From assembly GCA_004026145.2 (NCBI GenBank), contig CP034992.1, positions 5,592,993 to 5,656,992 on the forward strand: 64,000 nt of DNA. The letters run 5' to 3'. Position 1 is the first letter of the stretch, and every line of letters starts with the position of its first letter. The notes beneath the pieces were generated by a model. The model had not been told where the DNA came from and searched no databases. It was given only the letters and a program-made list of their open reading frames with translations. Both the position numbers and the translations under genes were made by a program. Positions 38,601 to 50,600 of the stretch are shown here, in pieces. The DNA comes from Takifugu bimaculatus (lineage: Eukaryota; Chordata; Actinopteri; Tetraodontiformes; Tetraodontidae).

Positions 38601-41600
38601 CAGACAGCCCTGGAGGTGGGGGCCAGAGAGTCAAGCAGATAGTGGACTACCCACGGTGTCGTGGCCTAAAGGAGGGCGACATAATCGTGGAGGTGAACAA
38701 GAGAAATGTGCAAAGCATGTCTCACAACGAGGTGGTCAACCTGCTGAGCAAGTGTTCCAAAGGCAGCGAGGTCACCATGCTCGTGCAGAGAGGTGAGTGG
38801 AGGCCGACCGGGCTTCATGTCCCCTGTAATTATGTGTGATGAGAAGAGCGAGAGATGATGATAAAGAGGCGTCGGGTCATCTGAACGTCTGTGCTGTTGT
38901 GCTGCATTATGATTGATGTCGCGTAGAAAATCAACATAAAAGATTGGATTTTGGTATTTGTCCTCCCATCCCTGCAAACCTGATTGGAATAAGGCCATAG
39001 CCGTCTGGAAAGCCTTTTTAGTCTGCTTTTCTGGCTTTCTATCCAGCTTGCTTTTTGAAAAACAGACACTCTAAGGCCCTCCCCGCCATTGTCTTTGTTA
39101 ATGAGGCGTATTTCATCATTGTGCCAGAATACACAGGTCTAGAAAGTCTAATTATGAGCAGGGACATAATGGGAAGATAAGACTGCTTGAGCAGGGCCTG
39201 TGCAAATGCAATGATTGGTCTTTGACATCCTAAGAACACGGATGAGATAGAAGGAATGCTTCTGAGATAAAAGATAAAGCTACAGACAGGAGGAGAGCTG
39301 CTGTCTTGTGAGTGGAGCCATTTGGGCCAGAACTTGTGCAATAATGATTCAGCCCATTGAGCCCAGTCATGTCTTCATTATTATGGTGCTTAAGATCTTC
39401 AGCAGGTGGTTGTAAGGGTAACACAGTCAAGGACTTTGCACCTCCTGCCAGACTGATTTGAGTGTGTCAACTTTACTGTACCGTTACGCCCTTGTTTTTA
39501 ATACTTGGTGAATCGTGTCCATGTCACACTCAACATCATCACATTCACCCAGGAGCATCACACAAAAGGTGATGGCGCACTGGCACACTGATGAATGAGG
39601 TCACATCCACTAGGACGTACTGTAAATGAACGTGCTGGTGCCGTAATTGCCCACTGATTCGCCTGCACTTTTCACTGAGTTCTCACTACAGCACACTCTG
39701 CCATTTAGTGTAGGGCAGTGGTAATTGGGAGTCCTAATGCCATCCTGGCTTTTCATGTGTTCTCTCTACTCTCGCTCCACTTCCTTCAGGAAACTTAGCA
39801 AACACAATTTATGCAGACATTTGCATTCCAACAAACATTTTCAGTGTCTTTCTCAAACATGATGAGCCGTGTATCCAATTAGAGATTTACGGCAGCCGTG
39901 CTCCTAATTGGTGGAGCACCACAACTCCAACCAAGCTCCATTTCCTGCTTTCCTTTTAAATTCCATGCAGCTACCGCACTCATGCGTGGTACATGTGCTA
40001 CCATATTTTCAAAGGAAGCCTGTGTGTGTGGGGTCTACAATGCACTCAACATGTTGGGATTAATGGTGGCAGTGGGGTTGGGGACTAAAGCCAGTGTAAT
40101 AATACACATTCGGTCCAGTAATTGAGTGCCAACTGCAATTTAAGTTTTCTTTCATTCCCGAGCGGCTCTGGCGATCAGGAACAATGACATAGAACCTTGG
40201 TAATGTCTGTAACTCTCAATTTACTGTTTATAAGCAAGTAGTTAAGATTCATTTCATCGATCAAGCCGGCGTTTTTTTTAACATTGTGTTTCATCTGTCT
40301 AATTACGCTGCAATGATGTGCTCATTACCCCCTGCCTGCCTTTTTCTGCCCCCACTGACTCTGACTTAACTTACAGCTTACAGCTTTGTTTCCCTTTTTT
40401 TTTTTTGCCTGTTTGTGACCTGCCACACCAGCAGCAGTTAATGCAAGGGAATTTACATTTGGCTGCAGCGAAAGCCTGCTAGCAGTGAGTGGGAAGTTGA
40501 AGGAAAGCTTGCTGCGGTGGGTGAATGCAGAGGGGTAGATCTGTAGGAATGGAAGGATATCAGAGGATCAGGGCAAAGATAAAAGAGTGCAGAGATGCCT
40601 ATGATATTCTGCCTCCGTCCTTCCAACTTTATCTTTTCCTCACTCTCAACACATCTCATAATTCATCAAGGTGTCACGTTAGCGGCCACTAAGCAATCAG
40701 GTGCCTCACCTCACTGTGAGAAATGGACCTTTTCTTTTATTCTACCAGGACAGCGTAAAATGTTTTGTTTTTCTTTCTTTTTTATATTTCCTGTTGATTA
40801 ACTTTGTTTTTTCCTTTAAATTGATCAGAAAAACGTGTCAGTGGCCGCTCCAAGCCAGCTGACATCAGCCTCAGCAGGGTGGCTTATCTGCTTTACCAAT
40901 TTGGTCTGATTGTCGCTAATGCATTCTAAGAGATTTTCCACCATTTGTGGCCGTCCACCTTTAAGACAATAAAGCACAAAAAGGAAGGTCACCACACAGG
41001 ATAGCTTTTATCGACATTATACTGAGCAAGTCATGTGACAGTTGGTAAATACTTCCTGTCAAAAAGCACTCCGAAGATCAGTGTTCTTTCAGGACACACC
41101 CCGACAAGCAATTATATGAATCCCATACAACACGTAAAGAGACCTTAAGAGTCAGCGTCAGCTACGTGCACGCTCGTGAGGCCTGTAGAAGTGGACATGC
41201 TCGTTTAGACCCATTAGAAAGAGATGAAATTGATGATAGCCCCCTGCACCGACAAAAGCAGGAAATTAATTCACTCTATAGGCAGGAAGCAATGTTTTTT
41301 GCCTGCTTTGCATTAAAATTCTGCTGAGTGCACGTTCCACAACGAACCGCACTGCTTTCCTGGAGAAAAATGATGGAGGGGCGTCTGCCTGTGAGTCGCC
41401 AGTGATTCAACTCATTTCTGACACCTTACATCCTTCATCTGATTGTTGCGCCATATGAGGTGTGAACCCGCTCCTCTCCTACGCTCCACCCTGGTCTCCC
41501 ACGTCTTCATGATGCACTAGTAAATACCCACCATTGCACCATCCTTTGTTTCTATGACAATACTCTGCAGATAATCTGCACTGGGGTCTGCTCTGTGTAT

Positions 41601-44600
41601 TGAGTGGGAGGTCTCTCACCCCTGCCACCACATTGCTTCTATTTAGTGAGTGCTGTGCGCTCAAGTTTTTGAACTTTAGGTCTGAATTTGAGTCTTCCAC
41701 GGCCACATCCGTGCTGGTGCTGAGTTGATTAGTCATTCATTATCGAGTGGCAGGTTAAAAGGAGTCTAAAGGTCAAAAAGTGCAAAAATCCTATTGCTCC
41801 CATGAGCAGTGGGTTTTATTTATGCTGCGTGGGAAGAGAGACCATCCTTAGAGATATTAGCAGACGGCAACTCCGACAAATCAGCTGCCGTGAATAGATG
41901 AATGATAATCAAACATCAGTCTGACGTTTTCAATGCCTGCACACTTAACCTAGAGAGACTCACTCCGCAAGTGACAGCATATGTTCGGAGGATGGTCGCA
42001 GACTGCTGAATAAAAGATTCCAATTGATGGGGAAAAAAAAGTGAAAATGGGGAGCAGCGAGAGGGGATGAGCAGAGGAAGGAAGGGGAAAGAGCTGTGGA
42101 TGCAACACAGTCGGAGCTGTCAGTCATGAATAAACCCAGATGTCTGAGAGATAAAGCAGATGAGAGTGAGTGCATGTGTAAGATCTTATCCTCTCTGCTT
42201 CCCTAAAGGATCGACACACAGCACTGTCCCATTTTCTCAGATCAGACGGTGTCAATTCTCTACGCTGCTTTACATTTCTTACACGTCTCCTGTGTATCAG
42301 AGGTGTATCTATGTGTGGTTCTCAACATTTAATTTGAAATTTTATACAACCAAACACACGCCTCTCCTTGTGCTTGTCTCCTGTTTTATGCATTCCTTCA
42401 CTGTTTCTGTACAATGTAATCATCTGGAGGGAGATAAGAGGGGGCAGGGCAGCGAGCGCCTTAATGAGCAGTTGTCTGTCCTTATGCTCATCTGTTGGGA
42501 GAATTCTGTCTTTGCTGTGATTTTTTTCCGACAACTACTCACAGTTCCCCGCCAACCGTAAGCACAGAGGTTCGATTTCCTTCAGCGGCGCACCCGATCC
42601 ACGTCCGTGGGCGAGCGTCTGCGTCCGTCTGTGCAAGCGCTGACAGCTGCATGGATGTTTACCAGTGTGTAGGGGTGGGAGAAAGACCGAGATGGAAAGG
42701 AGAGAGGAGTGGAGAGGGAGGGTGTTGATCATGAGGGGAGAAAGAAAGGGAGGGAGGGCAGTGTGCAGCGAGGTGAGAGAGCGAGCGAGGAAAAAAAGAA
42801 AAGGCGGCAGGAAAGAGAGGCGAGGAGGACACAGCCACTGCCTATAGATGCTGGAGGCTTCGGCAGCGGAGCGCCGCGCTCAGCGGACACAGGAAGATGG
42901 TCTCAGTAAGGGGGGAACTGACGGTTGCCTATAATTTAATGTTCAGTATCTTGGACTCCTTCTCCATGGGTAATGCTACAGCCAGGAACTCCAGAGCACC
43001 GCTTCCTTTTCTCCTTTTTTCTCCCTCTATCTATTATCCTGCCTTATTACTCTTACCGCGCACTCACGTCCATCAGACGCGCTCTCACTCACCCGTGGGC
43101 GTGCGATCTCGTCGGATAGCCAGGGTCTAGCGAGTGCATGGTTCGCCCTCAGGGCTGGACCCAATCTTCCGCTGCACCAGTCAAGGCGAGCGTTGTCCGC
43201 GGCAGTGATGCAGATAGATAGCGCTGCCTACACCCCCCCTCCTCCCCTACTCTTTCCTGAAACGCGAGCAGGGGAGCCAAACAGAGACGCGCACGGATAG
43301 GAAGGAGTTGAAGATGAGCTAAATGAGTGCTATTGTGGCATTGTTTTGGAGTCTGAGTTCTTTTTTTTTTAAATTCTTTGTGGAAATTATCTGTAAAAAG
43401 AAGTGTTTGACAGCCCTTTTTCTCTTTCTCTTTGGCTTCACAGGGGTGGCAACTGCAAAGAAGAGCCCAAAACTGGTAAATATACATCGTCTATCTTTCT
43501 CTTCCGTCGTGCACCGAGTCTCCAACTTCATTGTGGCTGCATCTGTTTTTTTCCTGCCTTCCTTCATGTCCTTCTTTGGTGTGTCTAATGGAACTTGTGC
43601 TGGTGTTGTAGGTCTGTTTGCAGACATTAGGGCGCTCCGTTGTGTGTTGGGGTGGATCTCTTTACCTTTACGTCAGTGCCCCCTCCTCATCTGTGGCAGG
43701 GGCGTAAGAGGCTTTGATGCACACTGTGAGCCGGGCTGCTAACAGACTAATGATCTCATTGCGCCGGGCGATCCCAGCTGGGAGACGGTCTCATCCTGCT
43801 CATACATGCTGTGTCGACAGAGGGAAACAGTGTGGTTAAATCTGTGTGAATTCTTTTTGTTGTTTGTTTTACAGAATGGTTTCGACCGGGCCCCTCCGTA
43901 CAGAGATTACACTCGCAGGGTATGTGATGTTGTGCAGATGGAGGGAAAGTTTGGGTGGCGGTACCGGTGCTGGGTGTGTTAGAGAATGTTGGTGGTGGTG
44001 CAGTTTTAGAACAGCAGTTATGATTGTGATTGATCAGTCCTGGTTATGGTCGAATGAACCATGTTTAAACGTGCTATCTGGTGTGATGGTGTGATGATGT
44101 GAGGGTTCGGATTCTGAACTGCTGAGGGAGTCCGAGGGAGCAGGGATTTGTTTTCATTCCCCTCGGACACCACCCCTCCTCCTTTGCTTCCTCCATCCCA
44201 TCTTCTGTCTCCTTGATAAGTTATTGGAAGCAGGCACTAATGCATCAGATCAATCCCAGAGCACGATGTCTACAGAAAGGTCAAATGTAACAGATCCATC
44301 AAGACACGTGTTGGAAAGGGAATCACAATTTAAACTTGCATGATTAAAACGGAAAGAAAGGCAAGTGGAAATGCCCGATTGGCTGCATCATTCATCCAGC
44401 AGAAAGAAACGTTACTCCGAAGCGACTTAATTACCAATGCAACCCTCCTGCCTAATTTTTGCTCGTCGTTTTTTGTTTCACTGGACGACGCTGTGGGCAG
44501 ACACTCATAACGCCGTCAGAACAAACATTCCATTTGGAGCCGCGACTCTGACTTAATGTTGGCTTTAGCATCAAGCTTCTTTTATGTCTAACAGGGCTGA

Positions 44601-47600
44601 TGAATATAAACATGAATCGCAGAGGCGTGGGAGGCTGGTTCAGGGAGTAATGACTCCGAATTTTTTGAAGACATGGCTGCACTTTGAAGGCCAAATACTT
44701 TGATATTTAAGAACAGATAAGCTGTCTGCTACCATCTCTTTTCTGGCATATTTTCATCCAGAGAATGGAGAGGTCAGATGACACGAGGAGACCAAAGCAC
44801 TGTCATTTTCTCATTTTGTCTGAGAATATCCCCCTTTCATGCTTGGGCCCTGTAACTAATCCTGCCCCTTCTTCTCCTTTAGCAACTCTTCTGCTTGAAG
44901 TCATGGGACAGATGATGACAAAACTGTAATTTAGCTTGTTGTCATATCTGCTTTCTGCTCTTCTAGCGTCACACCCCTTAAATCCTTGAGGAACCCAGGG
45001 TCAGTGTCAATTTATGGGGTGTTATGTTATGTTCTTGGCTTCGACAGTAAAGCCACACTTTAAATTAAAACCACACAAGTGGCTTACTACCGGTAACTCA
45101 AATGCTTTCTGAATTCTATGCTTTGTTAATAAGTTCCATTTTGTTAAACACAAGCAAAAGGCTTTGTGGAGCTTTTCCCTTCAATGACTTAATCAAAGTT
45201 TTTTCTGGAGTAAAGCAGTTGTCTAAATCACACAGCATGCAGGCTGATATGGAACTTGATTACCCTCTGTGATTTCTGAAGGCGAAACAATATTAAATGT
45301 ATTATTTAAAATTCTTCTTTGTTATATCTGAATTTTCAGCTTCCACAATGAATCCTCTGAAGTCTACCAAAGCTGTTTATCCCTTTCTGTCTATCCGTTC
45401 TCACCTCAGTCTCCATTTTCACAGTTGTGTGGTCAAAGTTAGACATTTTATTTTGAAATCCTGTTGATCTGCTTCTCCAAAAAGCAGTTGTCAAGAAAAG
45501 ACAGCCAGAACAGCTCCCAGCACAGCGTTTCCAGCCACCGGAGTATCCACACCGACTCGCCCGCACACTCGTCCCTGGCAGCCCCCCTCAGCGAGAGCGT
45601 GGCTCCCCCGCCCCCGTCTCAGCCTCTGCCAAGTCTGCCAACGCAGGACTCCCCTGCAGACGGAACTATCCAGAGAAAGCCAGACCCCTTTAAGATCTGG
45701 GCCCAGTCCAGGAGCATGTATGAAAGTAGGCGTAAGTACATTATTTTTGGTGGCGGTTGGATGAGGGCTGCATGGGGCTGCTGGCTCGATGGAGACTCTT
45801 GCCGTATTTAAGTGGTACTGCACATTCTGGATCATGGTTTGGGATAAAAAATTAGTCTAATGCATGTGAGTAACTGGTTCTTCTTCTTCTTCAACGTCTT
45901 TGCACAACATCTATGGATGTGTTAAATGTGGCACTGCTGGGTTGCCCTAGCTTTGTTCTCTCAGAAACTGGGGGGCGAAGGGGCCATTTGTTTTGCAATC
46001 CTATTATATGTGTAGATGGAACCAAAAAGAAATATCCATGGTCACTCACGCGGGCTTTAATGCGCTTTAACACAGTGGCAACTGAGGTAGAATTGATGTT
46101 TCCTGCTGCTTCCAGTTTTTGCACCACAAACACACAAAACAACACAAAAACATCCAAGACAGTCTTATCTGTCTTGAGCTGACTGCGTTTACGTTGCCAA
46201 ATGCTGCACAGTAAGCACAGATGTTCCTTCCATTAATAAGCTCTTGTTGGCCTTATCGAGAGGTGGTGTTAGATGGGTGATTTGTTGAGACTGGCAGCAT
46301 TGACAGACATTTACACCGACATCCTAATGAGACACATGGGCACATAATTAGCAGATAAATGGTGAAGTGTGGGGACGCAATGGATTGTATATCCTCCTCC
46401 TCCTCCTCGGTTTGACAAAGAGCCTTTCTCTAATTAGAATAATGGCGCTCAGATCTGCGGTCAGGTTGAAAACACAGGAGACTGCAGAGCTGAGAAACCT
46501 TCATGCGTAATGACCTTGAAAGCCATCAAATGATAAAGAGTTTCATTACTACTTGACGGAGGGTATTGGAATAAGAGAAGCTGAGTAGGAGCTGGTCGTA
46601 CAGATGCTTTGGCAAGCTGCTGCGAGGCGTTCAGGGGAGAACAGAGTTTAATTTAGAAAGCACATGAATAATGGAGTCCAAGCCTGAGAAATTACACATA
46701 CAGTTAAATCAAGCATGTTGCAATGTGGGTTTTGTAAATGATCTTTTTTTAAGGATCCAGATAGGAGAACATGAAGAGTGTTGAAATCGTGAATTATAAA
46801 GTTTGACAGGGTTGACACATCAGCAGGTGCGGTTTCCTCCCTCTTTTAGCTCCAGCTTTCGTCCTGGGGTTGTTCTGCGTGCGACACACTGAGCTCTCTG
46901 GGCCTTTGTGACATTTGCATCAGGTGGAAGAAAAAAAAAAAAGGTCTAGAAAACTCATGGAGGCTGTATCAGCCAATTGTCTAGTTTTGACTTGTTCCCC
47001 ATTTAATTTAGATCTTTAAATTTCATTTGAAAGCGTCCAAGCTTAACATCTGCAATCTTTTGCATCTGCATTAATTGTTGGTGAGTTACTGAAGGAACAG
47101 CTTGTCAGGTTGGTGCTGCACTGCCACCTCTTGCCAGCATTAGTGGGCTTGGCAGTGGTTTCCAGCTGGAATTCTCTCTGGGACTTTGTCAGCCTGTGGA
47201 AACAGCTGTCAGATGAATCCAGGTACTGGAATATGTAGGGAAATAATAACTGTCCCTACAGGACGATGCCCCGCACATGCACTCCACTGTCAGTCACTGC
47301 AGTGCAAATCCTTTTATTATTCCTTCTCTTGTGAATGGGAATGGACTGTGGAGAAGACACACTGGTGCTCTAATACACCATGCATGAGCATCTCTGTCAG
47401 GTGGGAAATGTGCTTATATGGAAGTCACACATCGCTTTATAAAAGAAACAGTGGAGTGTCTCGGAATAGCAGGAATAGTCTGTGGGAATGTTGCTGAAGA
47501 GAATTTGAAAAAGCTCAAAGAAACTCTGCCATCAGATAGTGGAGGTGAAATGCCATGCTTTTCTAATTATAGGACCCCCTTTTTGATGGCCTGTCAAGCT

Positions 47601-50600
47601 TTTGATAGCTTCAGTGCTACTGTGTTCTTTACCCGAAATAGATCACTCTGTATCCAAAATAGATCACTACATTTTGATCCATAAACTCTTTGAAAAGCAT
47701 CCAGGAAGATTGTGCAAAGTGCAGTTTAAACCAAAGCTTCATGCAGGTCTCTGGAGACATTTCTGTCCTTTCCATGGCCAGTGTTCTCTGGTGGTTGGGT
47801 GTCTAACGCCTCCGTACTGGTGAGACCGTTATCTCCTGTGTTAATGTGGAAATTTTAAGCGTGCTCTCTTCATTTTTCCAGTTCCAGACTTCCAAGAGCA
47901 GGATATATTCCTGTGGAGGAAAGACACAGGATTTGGCTTCAGAATCCTCGGGGGCAATGAGCCAGGAGAGCCGGTACGGTTTCCTTCATTCTCTGAAGAT
48001 TCAATAACCTGAAGGAAAAAGACAGAAGTCTGACGATTTTGAGCGTCGGCTACATGTTTTTTTAAAGTCACGTCTGTTTTCCTTTTTATCTTCCGCCGTT
48101 TGTAGTTCTGAGCATCTGTGTTGGTCTCAAAACGTCACATCACTTCTACCACACAGTTTTCCCTTTCATGTGGCCAGTGTGGAAAAAAACACCCATCCAT
48201 GCTCAGTGCAGTCTGTCTTTGCCTTGTTAAACGGAGATCCCTTCTCACTAGCGTACATTTGAATTATTTTTTAAAAAAAACTTCCTCATAGGAGACTAAT
48301 CAGAACAGCACATTAAGCATCTGTTCACCATCGAGAGATGTGCTTATCAGCCCCATTCTGTGTGTTCCAGATCTACATTGGGCACATCGTCAAGTTTGGA
48401 GCTGCTGATGAGGACGGGCGCCTGCGATCCGGCGATGAGCTGATATGCGTGGACGGCACAGCGGTGGTGGGCAAGTCGCACCAACTGGTGGTGCAGCTGA
48501 TGCAGCAGGCAGCAAAACAGGGTCACGTCAACCTCACCGTGCGCCGTAAAACCAGCTACGCAGGTATAGATCATCCTGGCCTAAAGGTTTACACCTCAAT
48601 GCGATAAAAAGAACTAAGAAAAAGCCCCTGTGATGCATTAAAATAGTCACAGTCATTGAGGTGTTAGAGAGGGCTTCATTTGGTTTATTACACTTGGACC
48701 TGCGCACCATGTGCAGCCCAGCCCAGCCTCGCCTCCTCTGTGCCATTTTTTCCCTGTGCGGCTCAGATGGACTCAGCCAGCGATAAAGAAGGGCCCATAA
48801 AAATGATGGAAAGGGTGGTCAACCTTCGGCCTGATGACAGCAGCCAGACGTTAGCATGTCGCTGCTCCCCGTCTGCCTCCGAGCGGCGAGAATATGAAGC
48901 AAGTTCCTTGAACAGCTGCACAGGAAATGAAATGTGGAATTAAATGTCTAGATACAGCAAGAAGGCCGTGTATTTACTTCACTCTTTGTTTAGAAAAGAT
49001 GGAGGAAAAGATTGTTTTGTCTCCACACACCGTCCTCCTGGATCCTCTCATTTATCTTAAACGAAAGAGCTTCAGTAGTTACTCGCGCATCCGGCAGTTG
49101 AGAAATATCAAATTGTCACAAAAAGCTTCACTTTCAGCTGTAAAGGTTGAAGTACTTAAAAGATAAGAGGTGATTTTAGGTCTGTTTGATTTGTTTTCTT
49201 ACCCCCCACCCATGGTTTGATTCTTGTTGTTTCTTCCTCAAGCCTCTGACATTAACAGAATGTCGTCTTCTTCTGCCTCTAGTTAAAGCAGAGGGTGACG
49301 TTCCTCCATCGCCAGCATCCTCCCACCACAGCAGCACCCAGGCGCCTAGTCTGACGGAGGAAATTGGGAAGCGCACCCTGCAGGGCAGCCAGAATTCCCT
49401 GAACACTGTTAGCTCCGGCAGTGGCTCCACCTCTGGCATCGGAAGTGGGGGAGGAGGCGTAGGAGGAGGCGCCAACACCGTGGTCCCTGCAGCGGCTGCT
49501 ACCACCTCCTCTCAGCCCCTCAACGCCACCTCGGGTGTCTCGTCCACTTTGCAGCCCTATGACGTAGAGATCCGCCGTGGCGAAAACGAAGGCTTCGGCT
49601 TTGTCATCGTGTCCTCTGTGTCCCGACCTGAGGCCGGCACCACCTTCGGTAGGCGCTCGCACACTCGGGAGTCACACTGGTGACACGCTGTCACCAACGG
49701 CACATAAATGAGCTCACGCCATTAAAATTCAAGCTACGGATATTCCTCTCGGCTGGGCCTTTTATCTTCCCATCACTTTATGGGCTCTCTTTGTATCCGC
49801 TTTAAAACGCTGAACACAAAATGGTTTGACAACCAGCACACATCCAGCTTCACTGGTTCAATACCAATGCTCTTCAAAGAAGCTCTTCTTCGTTCTCATT
49901 TTTGTCTGAGCATGTCAAACTACGACACCAAAACCATTCCTCCGCCTGCAGACGCTGCTTCTCTTGCACTGGGCTTTCATAATTGATCACAAGTAAAATG
50001 GCTCTTACGTAAGTCATTTGTATTATTCAGCTGAACTTGAATGCCTTCTGTTATGCAGGTTGGTTCTAAAAGCCTAATGATGACTTACTGGGAACAAGGG
50101 CGAGGGTATACAGCCAACCAATGGGAGACGTCATAGTTTTAGGTTGTTTGGGACGACCAACAGTGGTGCAGAAGCACTGGGGTTGTTCCTGTTTGAGCGT
50201 TCAGATCAGCTCTACTGTAGCGAGCGGCGTACTCTTCTGCTGCAGTTACCTGCCTGTGGTGTTCTCTCTGCGCTGTTTTCTCTCCTGTTAGCGTGAGTGA
50301 ACCGAAAAGGCCAAAAAATTGGAAATTTCAAGCTTTCAAAGTTGTCATGTAAAAGCATGGAATTTGCTCATTTTAGTCGACCTTAAAGGCAAATCTGATG
50401 AAAATTCTTGCTTTTTCAAATTCTAAGGATTCTCCTCACTCCCATCGATTGTCAGTCGGCCCTCACACGCTGATTTAGGGTAAAGAACTGGTTCACTTCA
50501 GCACCTTTGATAGGCTTATTTCTCCATCAGCTCTTGTGATTTGATTTAACAGCTTATAATACCTGGAAAATAAGCCTGAACAGTTGTGAACAGAGGTCTG

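Larger units (their letters stand above)
38793..43443 (+). other. magi1: magi1 intron, 4.65 kb, with possible internal promoter
   Basis: The first 3.7 kb is AT-rich, with few repeats and a nearly concentric palindrome at 39875-39911. From about 42560 to 43310 it becomes strikingly CpG- and purine-rich and contains a candidate first exon (see its own entry). Confidence 0.75.

Noticed and set aside
48768..48950. AG-preceded open stretch starting ATGGACTCAG as an extra PDZ3-PDZ4 linker exon
   Set aside because: The upstream exon leaves phase 1, in which this stretch meets TAA after a few codons.
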